Source: CAWGUU01 sp963825765
GTDB lineage: Bacteria; Actinomycetota; Acidimicrobiia; Acidimicrobiales; AC-14
Direction: 5' to 3'
Length of the DNA stretch: 64,000 nucleotides
Assembly: GCA_963825765.1 (NCBI GenBank)
Contig: CAWGUU010000014.1
Coordinates: 1 to 64,000 of the forward strand
A program made the translations under genes and the position numbers. Position 1 is the first letter of the stretch. Every line of letters starts with the position of its first letter. The notes beneath the pieces were generated by a model that saw nothing but the letters and a program-made list of their open reading frames with translations, searched no databases and was not told where the DNA came from. Shown here piece after piece: positions 52,880 to 61,729 of this stretch.

Positions 52880-53763
52880 TCAGCGGTACCGGACGGCCTG
52901 GATCTGCTCCACGGGGAAGTCGTCGATGCGCCCAGCGGTACGAAGCTCGTTCAGCGTGCCGGACTCGGGGCCGAAGTGCCAGGTAGCAGTCCACCGCTCC
53001 GTCACCACGACGTCGTACTTGCCGACTCGCAGGTACTCGTGCTTGATCCGCCCGTCCGGCCATGGCCCACCCTCGTGCGGGTGCGGACCGGTGGTGGTCC
53101 CGTCACCCCAGTCGACGTAGTACCTGCCAGTCGCCACGATCTCGAGCGGTCCGAACGGCGTGTCGTCTTGGGTGAAGGTATGGGACGTAGTGGCTCGGGT
53201 TTCGAGGTACGCGTACTTGCCGGTGATCGCCCGCCCCGGCTGGATCTGCGGCTCAGGCTTTGGAAGAGGGACGTCCTGCCAAAATCGCAAGGCCACACGC
53301 TCCGGGGTTTCTGCGTCTGGCGACCCTGGCTGAGTAGGACACGGTGGATAGCTCGAGAAAATGCCGGGGATGTTCGAGTCGGAGATCCCGCCGCCCAAGG
53401 CCGACTCGACTCCCGGAGGTACCTCTCGGTAGGCCATTGACACACATGCCTCTCCGTTGGGCCCACCGCTCCACCAGATGCTCGGATACGGAACATATCT
53501 CTTTCCGCTCGACGATGAATCCCTATTCGAACCTGACGAAGGGTCAGCGGACTCAATCCTCTGGGACTCCGTACTTCCCGCACAGCGCGCTACTCTACCC
53601 GGCTACCACATCCCAAGAGTGGCACGCCACTAGGACCGTGCGTTGTATCGGTGTCGCTCGACGCCTGACCAGCATCAAGCGGATCCCATGGACAGAACCA
53701 ACACGGAAGAGCCGCGACCAGAGATATGAAGATTGATGTGAGTACTAGGAAAACTTTACGCAT
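52880..53763 (-). CDS. exported PKD-like protein, copy 1, disrupted
   Basis: Exported protein of about 290 residues when joined. ATG 53763 gives MRKVFLVLTSIFISLVAALP (signal peptide). A central variable part follows, and the conserved C-terminal 140 residues contain RFWQDVPLPKPEPQIQPGRA, YYVDWGDGTTTGPHP (PKD/WGDGT turn) and GKYDVVVTERWTATWHFG, ending EQIQAVRYR. A TAG near 53611 and a frame change upstream of GPNGEACVSMAYREVPPG interrupt it, so this copy may be dead or misread. The start lies inside the 3' end of the lipoprotein gene (19-bp overlap). PKD folds usually mediate protein or carbohydrate binding. Confidence 0.65.
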
Positions 53764-54381
53764 GGATCCTCCGGCTGAGATTGGTCTGGAGTGAAGCCGT
53801 TGTAAAGATAGGCCCACGGCGTCCGGTTATAGCGGTTTGGATCGGCGTCGGGGTCGACGGGAACCAATCCCACCCATTGCTCAGCGAGACGAGGATCAGG
53901 CGACGAGACGACCTCAGAGAGGTCACGGGATGACTTGCGCAAAAATGCAGGTAGGTTTAGCAGTAAGCAGACGCGCCACTGATGTCCGTTGGTTGCCAAG
54001 GTCGGGTCGATAGCCCTTCAGGCCACTGAGTACGTCCTGCTGGAGAATATCTATCTGCAGTTGGAGGAAGTCACCGACATATAGCGCTTTGAGTCTCTCT
54101 ACCGCTTCAGGCGGAACCGTTCCCGTACGGGCGACCAGCCGCGTTACGTCACCGTCCGCCTGATCCAGCGCCGCCAGAACTCGATTCACGTAGGCCTCGT
54201 CGATGACGGCTGGCACCGCGTACGGGTCGGGCGGCACCGTCGGCCTCGACGCCGTCGGCCCGTCGGCGCCCGACGATCCACCACGTTCGCACCCCGCCAA
54301 TCCCACGACGGCCACCGCGACGACCAACCCCACAACACCGACCCGTGCCACCACACGACCCACGGCCGCAATGCATATCAT
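53745..54381 (-). CDS. exported lipoprotein, copy 1, one frameshift
   Basis: About 211 residues. ATG 54381 (GGAAGG ribosome site) leads through VVGLVVAVAVVGLAGC (lipobox LAGC), then the conserved SGADGPTASRPTVPPDPYAV, PAVIDEAYVNRVLAALDQAD and PPEAVERLKALY, and a diverged second half (CIFAQVI...QWVGLVPVDPDAD, PWAYLYNGF). One extra base near 53935. No known family; the helix after the Ser/Pro linker could bind a partner. Overlaps the PKD gene of its cassette, so the pair should be co-translated. Confidence 0.7.
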
Positions 54382-54452
54382 GCCCTTCCACCCGCCACAA
54401 GCGTGACGCGAATTTCAGCCCGAAGGCCCTCTCCCGGTACCTCGCGCACCCA

Positions 54453-54593
54453 ATGAGGGCCTATCGAAGCTTCACGGTCCGGCCGAGCCTGCCGCCGGCC
54501 CTGGTACCCCTGCAGGCACTCGCCATGAACCTGCGGTGGTCGTGGGACGAGCGAACCCAGGACCTGTTCCGGTGGGTCGACTCCAGAGGCTGA
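54453..54593 (+). pseudogene. glgP 5' fragment, copy A
   Basis: First 45 codons of the phosphorylase gene (MRAYRSFTVRPSLPPALVPL; MNLRWSWDERTQDLFRWVDS) followed by RG and TGA. It lies 71 bp from the divergent lipoprotein start, the same spacing as the real glgP, so its promoter may still fire. A 46-aa peptide could be made but would be inactive. Confidence 0.85.
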
Positions 54594-54633
54594 GACTGCG
54601 TCACCCTTGAGGACCTGACCTGGCTCCTCTGGA

Positions 54634-54681
54634 TTCTGCTCGCGATTTGACCCGCTCTAACTGGAACTTGCGCGAGCAGAA
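54634..54681. terminator. conserved hairpin after PKD gene, copy 2
   Basis: TTCTGCTCGCG / CGCGAGCAGAA stem as in copy 1, 6 bp past the PKD-gene stop and 40 bp past the glgP fragment, so it may end both converging transcripts. Confidence 0.65.
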
Positions 54682-54687
54682 ACTCCG

Positions 54688-55500
54688 TCAGCGGTACCGG
54701 ACGGCCTGGATCTGCTCCACGGGGAAGTCGTCGATCCGTCCAGTGGTGCGAAGCTCGTTCAGCGTGCCGGACTCGGCCCCGAAGTGCCAGGTAGCAGTCC
54801 ACCGCTCCGTCACCACGACGTCATACTTGCCGACCCGCAGGTACTCGTGGGTGATCCGCCCGTCCGGCCAGGGAGCCCCCTCGTCGGGATGCGGACCAGT
54901 CGTGGTCCCGTCGCCCCAGTCGACGTAGTACTTGCCGGTCGCCTCGATCTCGAGCGGCCCGAACGGCGTGTCATTCTCCGCAAAGGTGTGCGAGGTTGAT
55001 CCGCGAGTCTCGAGGTACGCGAACTTGCCAGTTATGGCCCGCCCTGGCTGGATTTGCGGTGACGGCTCGGGTAGCGGAACGTCCTGCCAGTAGTGTGCCG
55101 CAAAACTCGACGGCGTCTCGACCGGCGGTACGCCGGCCTCGGTCGGACAGTGGGGATAAGAGTAGTGGACCAGGAAAACATCCCTCAGTACACGATCCGG
55201 GCCGCTATCGGCTCCGATAGGGACCTCCTGATATGCCGTGGTTGTGCACGGTTCACCATTAGGACCCTCGGCCACAACTCTATCATAAGGGATATAGCGG
55301 ACGTCAGGACTAGGCGAACTGGAGCGAGACCGTGAGCCACTAGTGGCCACCCGAGAAGGGACATAGGATTCGGAGTCGTTTCCGCAGCGTGCGGATGTAA
55401 GCGTGTCCGCGGCTGCACAGAGTTCGCGCTGGGAGGCGCTGGCGCCTTCAGCTTCCAGGTTCAGCGTGAGGAGCGAAACCAAGAAGATTAGCGAACACAC
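54688..55500 (-). CDS. exported PKD-like protein, copy 2
   Basis: 270 residues, intact; the best copy. GTG 55500 gives VCSLIFLVSLLTLNLEAEGA (signal peptide) and lies 13 bp inside the lipoprotein gene. The variable part contains ELCAAADTLTSARCGND and RYIPYDRVVAEGPNGEPCTT, with four cysteines. The conserved C-terminal part contains YWQDVPLPEPSPQIQPGRA, GKFAYLETRGSTSHTFAEND, YYVDWGDGTTTGPHPDEGAP and WTATWHFGAESGTLNELRTT. Ribosome site is poor, consistent with coupling to the upstream gene. Role unknown; binding to a surface ligand is likely from the PKD-type WGDGT turn. Confidence 0.8.
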   Translation of the reverse strand: MCSLIFLVSLLTLNLEAEGASASQRELCAAADTLTSARCGNDSESYVPSRVATSGSRSRSSSPSPDVRYIPYDRVVAEGPNGEPCTTTAYQEVPIGADSGPDRVLRDVFLVHYSYPHCPTEAGVPPVETPSSFAAHYWQDVPLPEPSPQIQPGRAITGKFAYLETRGSTSHTFAENDTPFGPLEIEATGKYYVDWGDGTTTGPHPDEGAPWPDGRITHEYLRVGKYDVVVTERWTATWHFGAESGTLNELRTTGRIDDFPVEQIQAVRYR

Positions 55501-56120
55501 GGATCTGCGGGAGCTGACAGATCTCGTTGAAATCCTTTGTAAGTATAGGCCCATGACGTCCTGTTATAGTTGAGATTCTGCTTTTCTAGTGGGACGGGAA
55601 CAATGCTGATCCATTGCCTGCCGAGAGCAGGGTCAGGCGCAACAGCGACCTCAGATGCGTCCACCTGCACCTCAGCAAAGATGCAGTCCTTATTTACGGA
55701 AAGCGCCTTCGTTACAGAAGTCTTTATATTCCCAGGTGGACTCTTGAGGCCGTCGAATCTGGAGTAAAGAGCGTCTTGTAGGAGATCAACCCGTAGCTGC
55801 AGCAGATTCGAATCGTCGTACAACGCCTTCAACCGATCCAAGGCCTCGGGCGGGACTGTTCCTGTACTCACGACCATCCTGAGTACGTCCCCATCCGCCT
55901 GATCCAGCGCCGCCAGAACCCGATTGACGTAGGCCTCGTCGATCACGGCCGGCACCGCGTACGGGTCGGGTGGCACCGTCGGCCTCGACGCCGTCGGGCC
56001 GTCGGCGCCCGACGAGCCCCGGCCGCCGCACCCCGCCACCCCCGCGACCACAACCGCCACCGCCACCGTCAGAACCACGTTCCGTGCCACCACGCGACCC
56101 ACGGCCGCAATGCATATCAT
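55488..56120 (-). CDS. exported lipoprotein, copy 2
   Basis: 210 residues, intact. VLTVAVAVVVAGVAGC signal and lipobox, the conserved SRPTVPPDPYAVPAVIDEAY block, then RLKALYDDSNLLQLRVDLLQ, a diverged C-terminal half (CIFAEVQVDASEVAVAPDPA; GRQWISIVPV; WAYTYKGFQRDLS) ending CVR. ATG 56120 has GGAAGG just upstream. The last codons overlap the PKD start. Lower-GC codons (ATA, TTA, AGA) are frequent in the diverged half but not in the conserved half. Confidence 0.8.
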   Translation of the reverse strand: MICIAAVGRVVARNVVLTVAVAVVVAGVAGCGGRGSSGADGPTASRPTVPPDPYAVPAVIDEAYVNRVLAALDQADGDVLRMVVSTGTVPPEALDRLKALYDDSNLLQLRVDLLQDALYSRFDGLKSPPGNIKTSVTKALSVNKDCIFAEVQVDASEVAVAPDPALGRQWISIVPVPLEKQNLNYNRTSWAYTYKGFQRDLSAPADPCVR

Positions 56121-56144
56121 GCCCTTCCACCCGCCACAAGCGTC

Positions 56145-56264
56145 ATGGTCCGGCCGAGCCTGCCGCCGGCCCTGGCACCCCTGCAGGCACTCGCCATGAA
56201 CCTGCGGTGGTCGTGGGACGAGCGAACCCAGGACCTGTTCCGGTGGGTCGACTCCAGAGGCTGA
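56145..56264 (+). pseudogene. glgP 5' fragment, copy B
   Basis: A shorter relic: a deletion of roughly 70 bp removed the original start and first codons. The remaining frame MVRPSLPPALAPLQALAMNL continues to FRWVDSRG and TGA, ending at the same junction as copy A. Confidence 0.85.
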
Positions 56265-56304
56265 GACTGCGTCACCCTTGAGGACCTGACCTGGCTCCTC
56301 TGGA

Positions 56305-56352
56305 TTCTGCTCGCGATTTGACCCGCTCTAACTGGAACTTGCGCGAGCAGAA
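56305..56352. terminator. conserved hairpin after PKD gene, copy 3
   Basis: TTCTGCTCGCG / CGCGAGCAGAA stem, 6 bp past the third PKD-gene stop, identical in sequence to copy 2 over the stem and most of the loop. Confidence 0.65.
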
Positions 56353-56358
56353 ACTCCG

Positions 56359-57194
56359 TCAGCGGTACCGGACGGCCTGGATCTGCTCCACGGGGAAGTC
56401 GTCGATCCGTCCAGTGGTGCGAAGCTCGTTCAGCGTGCCGGACTCGGCCCCGAAGTGCCAGGTAGCAGTCCACCGCTCCGTCACCACGACGTCGTACTTG
56501 CCGACCCGCAGGTACTCGTGGGTGATCCGCCCGTCCGGCCAGGGAGCCCCCTCGTCGGGATGCGGCCCAGTCGTCGTCCCGTCACCCCAGTTGACGTAGT
56601 ACCTGCCAGTGGCGACGATCCGCAACGGCCCGAACGGCGTGTCGCTTTGCGTGAAGGTGTGGGAGGTCGTACCACGAGTTTCGAGGTACGCGAACTTGCC
56701 CGTTATGGCCCGGCCCGGCTGGATCTGCGGCTCAGGCTTCGGAAGTGGGATGTCCTGCCAAAAACGAATTGCGACTCTGTGTGGGGTTTCTACGAGTATC
56801 GACCCTGGTTGAGCAGGACACGGTGGATAGCTTGCGAGAATATTGTGGGTGTCCGTTTCGGAAACCCCGGCAACTATCGTCGGATCGATATCCGGGGGCA
56901 CCTCCCGGTAGCCGACTGTTACACATACCTCGCCATTCGGACCCCGTTGGGTACTACCCTCTCATAGGCTGCATATCGCACTTGGGATGCCGGATCCGAT
57001 CGCGGAGCGGACGTTTCAGATCCGCTGTCGGCGGAATGACCTGGTACGTTACCCACAAGGTCGTTGCCACATCGCACCGCATCAAGCGCGATTCCATATT
57101 TGCAAGGATCTTCCTCAGACGTGGTCGTCTGCGCAAGAATGGGTTCAACAGATAATTGCAGAAACAGCGCAACCAACAAGCCTATCGTGCGCAT
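56359..57194 (-). CDS. exported PKD-like protein, copy 3, one frameshift
   Basis: About 278 residues. ATG 57194 gives MRTIGLLVALFLQLSVEPIL (signal peptide), inside the lipoprotein 3' end. The variable part has DPCKYGIALDAVRCGND and VRYAAYERVV, the frame changes near 56955, and it continues GEVCVTVGYREVPPDIDP. The conserved part contains RFWQDIPLPKPEPQIQPGRA, YYVNWGDGTTTGPHPDEGAP and DFPVEQIQAVRYR. The C-terminal third is almost the same as copy 2 and the N-terminal half is not. Confidence 0.75.
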
Positions 57195-57808
57195 GGATCC
57201 GATGGAGCCGACAGGTCCCTGCGGAATCCTTCGTAAATGAAGCCCCACATCGTCCTGTTGTAGATCGAACTGGGTTCGGTAACTGGCATAAGACTAATCC
57301 ACTCTCTGTTTCGATCCGAACCCGCCTTCAGTGCGATTTTTGATTGATCGCTGTTCACTTCGGCAAAGATGCAATCTGGCGTCGCCGTGATGATCATCGA
57401 AACGGTTGTCCTCCGATCCCCTGGCGGGACTTTGATTCCCGCAAACTTCGCAAAGATAGCGTCTTGAAGCAGGTCGACCTGAAGCTGCAGCAACTTGTCG
57501 TCCAGGTACAATGCTTTCAGGCGATCCACGGCCTCTGGGGGAAGCGTCCCAGAACTAACGACCAGTCTCAGCACCTCACCATTTGCCTGATCCAGCGCGG
57601 CGAGCACTCGATTCACGTAGGCCTCGTCGATCACGGCCGGCACCGCGTACGGATCGGGCGGCACCGTTGGCCTCGACGCCGTCGGGCCGTCGGCGCCCGA
57701 CGAGCCCCCACTGCCGCACCCCACCATCCCCGCGACGGCCACCGCGACGGCCACACACACAACACCGACCCGCGCCACCACACGACCCACGGCCGCAATG
57801 CATATCAT
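57182..57808 (-). CDS. exported lipoprotein, copy 3
   Basis: 208 residues, intact. VAVAVAVAGMVGCGSGG lipobox, the conserved PTVPPDPYAVPAVIDEAYVN and RVLAALDQANGEVLRLVVSS, then the variable LLQDAIFAKFAGIKVPPGDR, CIFAEVNSDQSKIALKAGSD and REWISLMPV, ending DPCAR. ATG 57808 with GGAAGG. Divergent from glgP with 70 bp between the starts, so the two share a promoter region. Confidence 0.8.
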   Translation of the reverse strand: MICIAAVGRVVARVGVVCVAVAVAVAGMVGCGSGGSSGADGPTASRPTVPPDPYAVPAVIDEAYVNRVLAALDQANGEVLRLVVSSGTLPPEAVDRLKALYLDDKLLQLQVDLLQDAIFAKFAGIKVPPGDRRTTVSMIITATPDCIFAEVNSDQSKIALKAGSDRNREWISLMPVTEPSSIYNRTMWGFIYEGFRRDLSAPSDPCAR

Positions 57809-57878
57809 GCCCTTCCACCCGCCACAAGAGCGACGCGAATTCAGCCCGAAGGCGCTCTCCAGGTACCCTGCGCACCCA

Positions 57879-60407
57879 ATGAGGGCCTATCGAAGCTTCA
57901 CGGTCCGGCCGAGCCTGCCGCCGGCCCTGGCACCCCTGCAGGCACTCGCCATGAACCTGCGGTGGTCGTGGGACGAACGAACCCAGGACCTGTTCCGGTG
58001 GGTCGACTCCGAGGGGTGGGAGATCACCGGCCAGGACCCCGTGCGCCTCCTCGGCCAGGTCGGCCGCCAGCGCCTCGAGGAGCTCGCCGCCGACCGACCC
58101 TTCGTCTCGTTCCTCCGAGAGGTCCACGACGATCTCCGCCGCGACCTCGAGGCCGACCGCTGGTTCCAGGGCCGCCACACGCCGCTGCGGTCCGTCGCCT
58201 ACTTCTCGCCCGAGTTCGGCATCGCCAAGGCCCTCCCCCAGTACTCCGGCGGCCTCGGCGTCCTCGCCGGCGACCACCTCAAGGCGGCCAGCGCCCTCGG
58301 CATCCCCCTGGTCGGCATCGGCCTCTTCTACTCCCACGGCTACTTCCGCCAGGAGCTCAACGGGGACGGCTGGCAGGAGGAGCGCTACGTCACCCTCGAC
58401 CCCCACGCCATGGCGCTCACGCCGGTCGAAGGCGACCCCGTCGAGGTCGACCTCGCCGGCTCACCCCTGCTGGCCCGGCTGTGGCGAGCCCAGGTCGGCC
58501 GCATCCCCCTCTACCTGCTCGACACGTCGGTCGAGGACAACTCCGAAGTCGGTCGCAACGTCACCGACCGCCTCTACGGCGGCGACATCGAGCACCGTCT
58601 CCAGCAGGAGATCCTGCTCGGGATCGGGGGCGTCAGAGCCCTCGACAAGGTCGTCGCCTCCCCGCAGGTCTTCCACAGCAACGAGGGTCACGCCGGCTTC
58701 CTCGGTCTGGAGCGCATCCGCCGCTGCATCCTCGAGGACGGCCTGACGTTCGAGGAGGCGGTCGAATCCATCCGGGCCAGCACCGTCTTCACCACCCACA
58801 CGCCGGTCCCAGCCGGCATCGACCGTTTCCCACGGCCGCTGATGGAGCGCTACTTCAAGGGATGGGCCGACGAGTGCGACGTCGGCTTCGACACCCTGAT
58901 GGCCCTCGGTCACGAGCCCGGCGAGTCGCGCGACGCCCCGTTCAACATGGCCGTGAAAGGCCTTCGACTCGCCGCCTTCAGCAACGGTGTGTCGAAGCTG
59001 CACGGCAAGGTGAGCCGGCAGATCTTCCAGACGGTCTGGCCCGACGTGCCCGTCGACGAGCTCCCGATCAAGTCGGTCACCAACGGCATCCACTCCCGCA
59101 CCTGGGTCTCCCCCGAGGTCCAGGCCATGTTCGACCGCCATGTCCTGCCCGAGTGGCACGTCGCCGGCCCCGACCGCTGGGCGCGGATCGACGCCGCCAG
59201 CGACGACGAGCTGTGGCGGGCTCGCCAGCAGGGCAAGGAGCGGCTGATCGCCTTCGTCCGCCAGCGCCTGCGCGGGTTGGCGCTGGCCAAGGGCATGTCC
59301 GAAGGGGAGATGGCGTGGGTCGACGACGCCTTCGACCCCGCCTACCTCACCATCGGCTTCGCCCGCCGGTTCGCGCCCTACAAGCGGGCCACCCTGCTCC
59401 TGTCCCAGCAGCAGCGCCTCGCCGACCTCCTGAAGTCGACCGAGCGCCCCCTCCAGCTGCTCTTCGCCGGCAAGGCCCATCCCGCGGACCACCCGGGCAA
59501 GGAGATGATCCGCGACGTCGTCCAGTTCGCCCGCCGGGACGACGTCCGTCACCGGGTGGCCTTCCTCGAGGACTACGACATCGGCGTGGCCCGCATGCTC
59601 TACCAGGGCTGCGACGTCTGGCTGAACACCCCGCGCCGACCGCTCGAGGCGTGCGGCACGAGCGGCGAGAAAGCCGGGCTGAACGGTGCCCTCAACCTCT
59701 CGATCCTCGACGGCTGGTGGGACGAGCTCTACGACGGTGGCAACGGCTGGGCCATCCCGTCGTTCGAGAGCGTCACGGACATGAACCGCCGCGACGAGCT
59801 GGAAGCCGGGAGCCTCTTCGACCTGCTCGAACGCCAGGTCCTGCCCCTCTACTACGACGCCCGTCCGGGACGGCCCCCCAGTCACTGGCTGAACCGGGTG
59901 CGGCGGTCCCTGCGGACGCTCGGGCCGGTGGTCACCGCCAGCCGGATGGTGCGCGACTACGTCGAGACGATGTACGAGCCGGCTGCGAGCCACGGCGACC
60001 GGCTGGCCGACGACCATCACGCCCGGGCCCGGGCCCTCTCCGAGTGGAAGCGCCGCGTGGCGGCGCACTGGGGCCAGGTCACCATCGAGACCTTCGACAA
60101 GGACAGCGCAGCGTCGGATCTGGGTCTGGCCCGCACCGTGACGGCCGTGGTCGGCGTCGGCAAACTCGAGCCCGACGACGTCAGGGTCGAGCTGATCCAC
60201 GGCCCTGTCGGACCCACCGACGAGATCGTGGAGACCACCGTCGTCCCCATGGAGATGGCCGGCCCGACCGACGAGCCCGGCCACTACCGGTACGAGGGCG
60301 GCTTCACGTGCGAGCGACCGGGGCGCTACGGCTTCACCGTGCGGGTCGTGCCGTTCCATCCCGACCTGCTGACCTGGGTCGAGGTCGGAAGGATGACGCT
60401 GGCCTGA
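57879..60407 (+). CDS. glgP: alpha-glucan (glycogen/maltodextrin) phosphorylase
   Basis: 842 residues, intact. GT35 phosphorylase of the short bacterial/archaeal type with an N-terminal DUF3417-like segment (residues 1-110): LQALAMNLRWSWDERTQDLF. Then VAYFSPEFGIAKALPQYSGG, LGVLAGDHLKAASALG, VFHSNEGHAGFLGLERI, FAGKAHPADHPGKEMIRDVV and the PLP/phosphate region EACGTSGEKAGLNGALNLS. Releases glucose-1-phosphate from alpha-glucan, balancing GlgE. ATG 57879 is chosen from the family N-terminus and from the duplicated fragments, which start at the same codon. The zincin-like lipoprotein gene follows after 25 bp. Confidence 0.95.
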   Translation: MRAYRSFTVRPSLPPALAPLQALAMNLRWSWDERTQDLFRWVDSEGWEITGQDPVRLLGQVGRQRLEELAADRPFVSFLREVHDDLRRDLEADRWFQGRHTPLRSVAYFSPEFGIAKALPQYSGGLGVLAGDHLKAASALGIPLVGIGLFYSHGYFRQELNGDGWQEERYVTLDPHAMALTPVEGDPVEVDLAGSPLLARLWRAQVGRIPLYLLDTSVEDNSEVGRNVTDRLYGGDIEHRLQQEILLGIGGVRALDKVVASPQVFHSNEGHAGFLGLERIRRCILEDGLTFEEAVESIRASTVFTTHTPVPAGIDRFPRPLMERYFKGWADECDVGFDTLMALGHEPGESRDAPFNMAVKGLRLAAFSNGVSKLHGKVSRQIFQTVWPDVPVDELPIKSVTNGIHSRTWVSPEVQAMFDRHVLPEWHVAGPDRWARIDAASDDELWRARQQGKERLIAFVRQRLRGLALAKGMSEGEMAWVDDAFDPAYLTIGFARRFAPYKRATLLLSQQQRLADLLKSTERPLQLLFAGKAHPADHPGKEMIRDVVQFARRDDVRHRVAFLEDYDIGVARMLYQGCDVWLNTPRRPLEACGTSGEKAGLNGALNLSILDGWWDELYDGGNGWAIPSFESVTDMNRRDELEAGSLFDLLERQVLPLYYDARPGRPPSHWLNRVRRSLRTLGPVVTASRMVRDYVETMYEPAASHGDRLADDHHARARALSEWKRRVAAHWGQVTIETFDKDSAASDLGLARTVTAVVGVGKLEPDDVRVELIHGPVGPTDEIVETTVVPMEMAGPTDEPGHYRYEGGFTCERPGRYGFTVRVVPFHPDLLTWVEVGRMTLA

Positions 60408-60432
60408 GCGAGCCGAGTGGGAGGCTGGGACG

Positions 60433-61356
60433 ATGCGTCCGGCCCCGGTGACCCAACGCCCCGCCGCGCCGACCCGACGGTGGGCCCAGGTGACTGCCGT
60501 CGCGGCAGTCGTCGCCCTGACCCTGGTCCTGGCAGGCTGCGGCAGCGGGGGCGGCCGCGACGATGCAGCCGACCCGCCGCAGGCCGACCCGCCGGCGTCG
60601 GTCACCACCGCCCCGCCGAAGCCGGCGGCCGACCCCGGCATCGAGGACCTCATGGTGTCCACCGGCATGACACCCAGGGCGAGGCGCACGTTCACCAAGG
60701 CCGACCCCCGCATCGAGGACGCATCGACCCTGGCCCAGACCTGTGCCGACGTGATCGACAGCGCCCCGGGCTCGTCCCGTTCGCACACCTATGGCTGCGT
60801 CGTCGACGGCACCATCCACGTGCGGACCTTCTCCGAGCCCGAGGTGCAGAACCTCATCTACGTGTCAGCCGCCCACGAGCTGCTGCACGTGGTCTACGTC
60901 CAGCTCCCCCGAGGCGAGCGGGAGAGCCTCGATAGCGAGCTCAACGCCGCGAGAGCGGCCAACCCCGTCCTGGAGGAGCGGCTCGAGGTCTACAAGAAGG
61001 CGGGGGAGGACACGCCCGACGAGGTCCACTCGCTGCTCGGCACCGAGTTCCCAGGCCTGTCCCCCGCCCTCGAGGCCCATTACGCCAAGTACTTCGACAG
61101 GAACCTGGTCCTCGACGCCTTCCGTCGCAGCCTGGGCGACAGGGAGGAGGAGATCCGCGCCCTCGAAGCCAGGATCGACGACCTCGCGGCCCAGCTCACC
61201 GACCTGAAGGCGACGATGGACGCCCAGGAGATCGACGGGAACCTGCGCGCCTACAACGCCAACGTCTCCCGCTACAACGACCTGGTCAACGAGCACAACG
61301 ACGCCGTGGCCCTGTCGAGGGAGAAGGTCGAGACCTACAACCACATCACCGACTGA
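60433..61356 (+). CDS. lipoprotein with HELLH zincin-like motif and coiled coil
   Basis: 307 residues, intact. Signal and lipobox (VAAVVALTLVLAGC), a Pro-rich linker, then a domain with TYGCVVDGTIHVRTF and IYVSAAHELLHVVYVQLP. HELLH fits the HExxH zinc-protease motif, and a possible third ligand lies in the following helices (ALEAHYAKYFD). The C-terminal 80 residues form a coiled coil (EEEIRALEARIDDLAAQLTD; RAYNANVSRYNDLVNEHNDA). Anchored outside the membrane, it may be a metallopeptidase or a catalytically dead relative. GGGAGG precedes the ATG. Confidence 0.75.
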   Translation: MRPAPVTQRPAAPTRRWAQVTAVAAVVALTLVLAGCGSGGGRDDAADPPQADPPASVTTAPPKPAADPGIEDLMVSTGMTPRARRTFTKADPRIEDASTLAQTCADVIDSAPGSSRSHTYGCVVDGTIHVRTFSEPEVQNLIYVSAAHELLHVVYVQLPRGERESLDSELNAARAANPVLEERLEVYKKAGEDTPDEVHSLLGTEFPGLSPALEAHYAKYFDRNLVLDAFRRSLGDREEEIRALEARIDDLAAQLTDLKATMDAQEIDGNLRAYNANVSRYNDLVNEHNDAVALSREKVETYNHITD

Positions 61357-61381
61357 AAAGGCTCCCGCCGCCGTCGAGGGG

Positions 61382-61639
61382 TCAGTGGGAGAGGTCGAAC
61401 AGCTCCGGCTCCTCGCCGACGGAGTGGACGGCGGTGACGCCGTCGACGCGGTCCTTCAGGATCCGCTCGATCCCCGCTTTGAGCGTCATCGTCGATGCCG
61501 GGCAGCTCCCACAGGCGCCGACCAGCTCGACGTCGACCACGCCGGTCTCCTCGTTCACGCCGACGAGCGAGATGTCGCCACCGTCGGCCTGCAGGACTGG
61601 CCTGATGGCCTCGATGGCCTCCATCACTTCGGCGTGCAT
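61382..61639 (-). CDS. NifU C-terminal-like Fe-S scaffold protein
   Basis: 85 residues, full NifU/Nfu domain: MHAEVMEAIEAIRPVLQADG, GDISLVGVNEETGVVDVELV and GACGSCPASTMTLKAGIERI (the CxxC that holds the cluster), then VTAVHSVGEEPELFDLSH. Transfers or assembles [4Fe-4S] clusters. ATG 61639 is set by GGAGG eight bases upstream; ATG 61657 would swallow that site. Converges with the lipoprotein and diverges from the transporter. Confidence 0.92.
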   Translation of the reverse strand: MHAEVMEAIEAIRPVLQADGGDISLVGVNEETGVVDVELVGACGSCPASTMTLKAGIERILKDRVDGVTAVHSVGEEPELFDLSH

Positions 61640-61729
61640 ACGGGCTACCTCCATCGGTTCGACTCGATCGTACCAACGCCTGTCCCGGTCCCAGGCTTCC
61701 CGGGCGCGCCCGGTAGGCTCCCGCCCGCC

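Larger units (their letters stand above)
54594..56264. repeat. tandem-duplicated unit of about 1.67 kb
   Basis: The block terminator - PKD gene - lipoprotein gene - divergent promoter - glgP 5' end repeats immediately from 56265 to about 58015. The first 365 bp of both units are nearly identical by eye, as are the lipoprotein 5' ends and promoters. The middle (PKD N-terminus and lipoprotein C-terminus) has diverged strongly. Both truncated glgP ends join the unit at the same base. Confidence 0.85.

Noticed and set aside
54453..56264. Transposon or phage origin of the repeated units
   Set aside because: No transposase, integrase or terminal inverted repeats. The junctions are explained by tandem duplication ending inside glgP.
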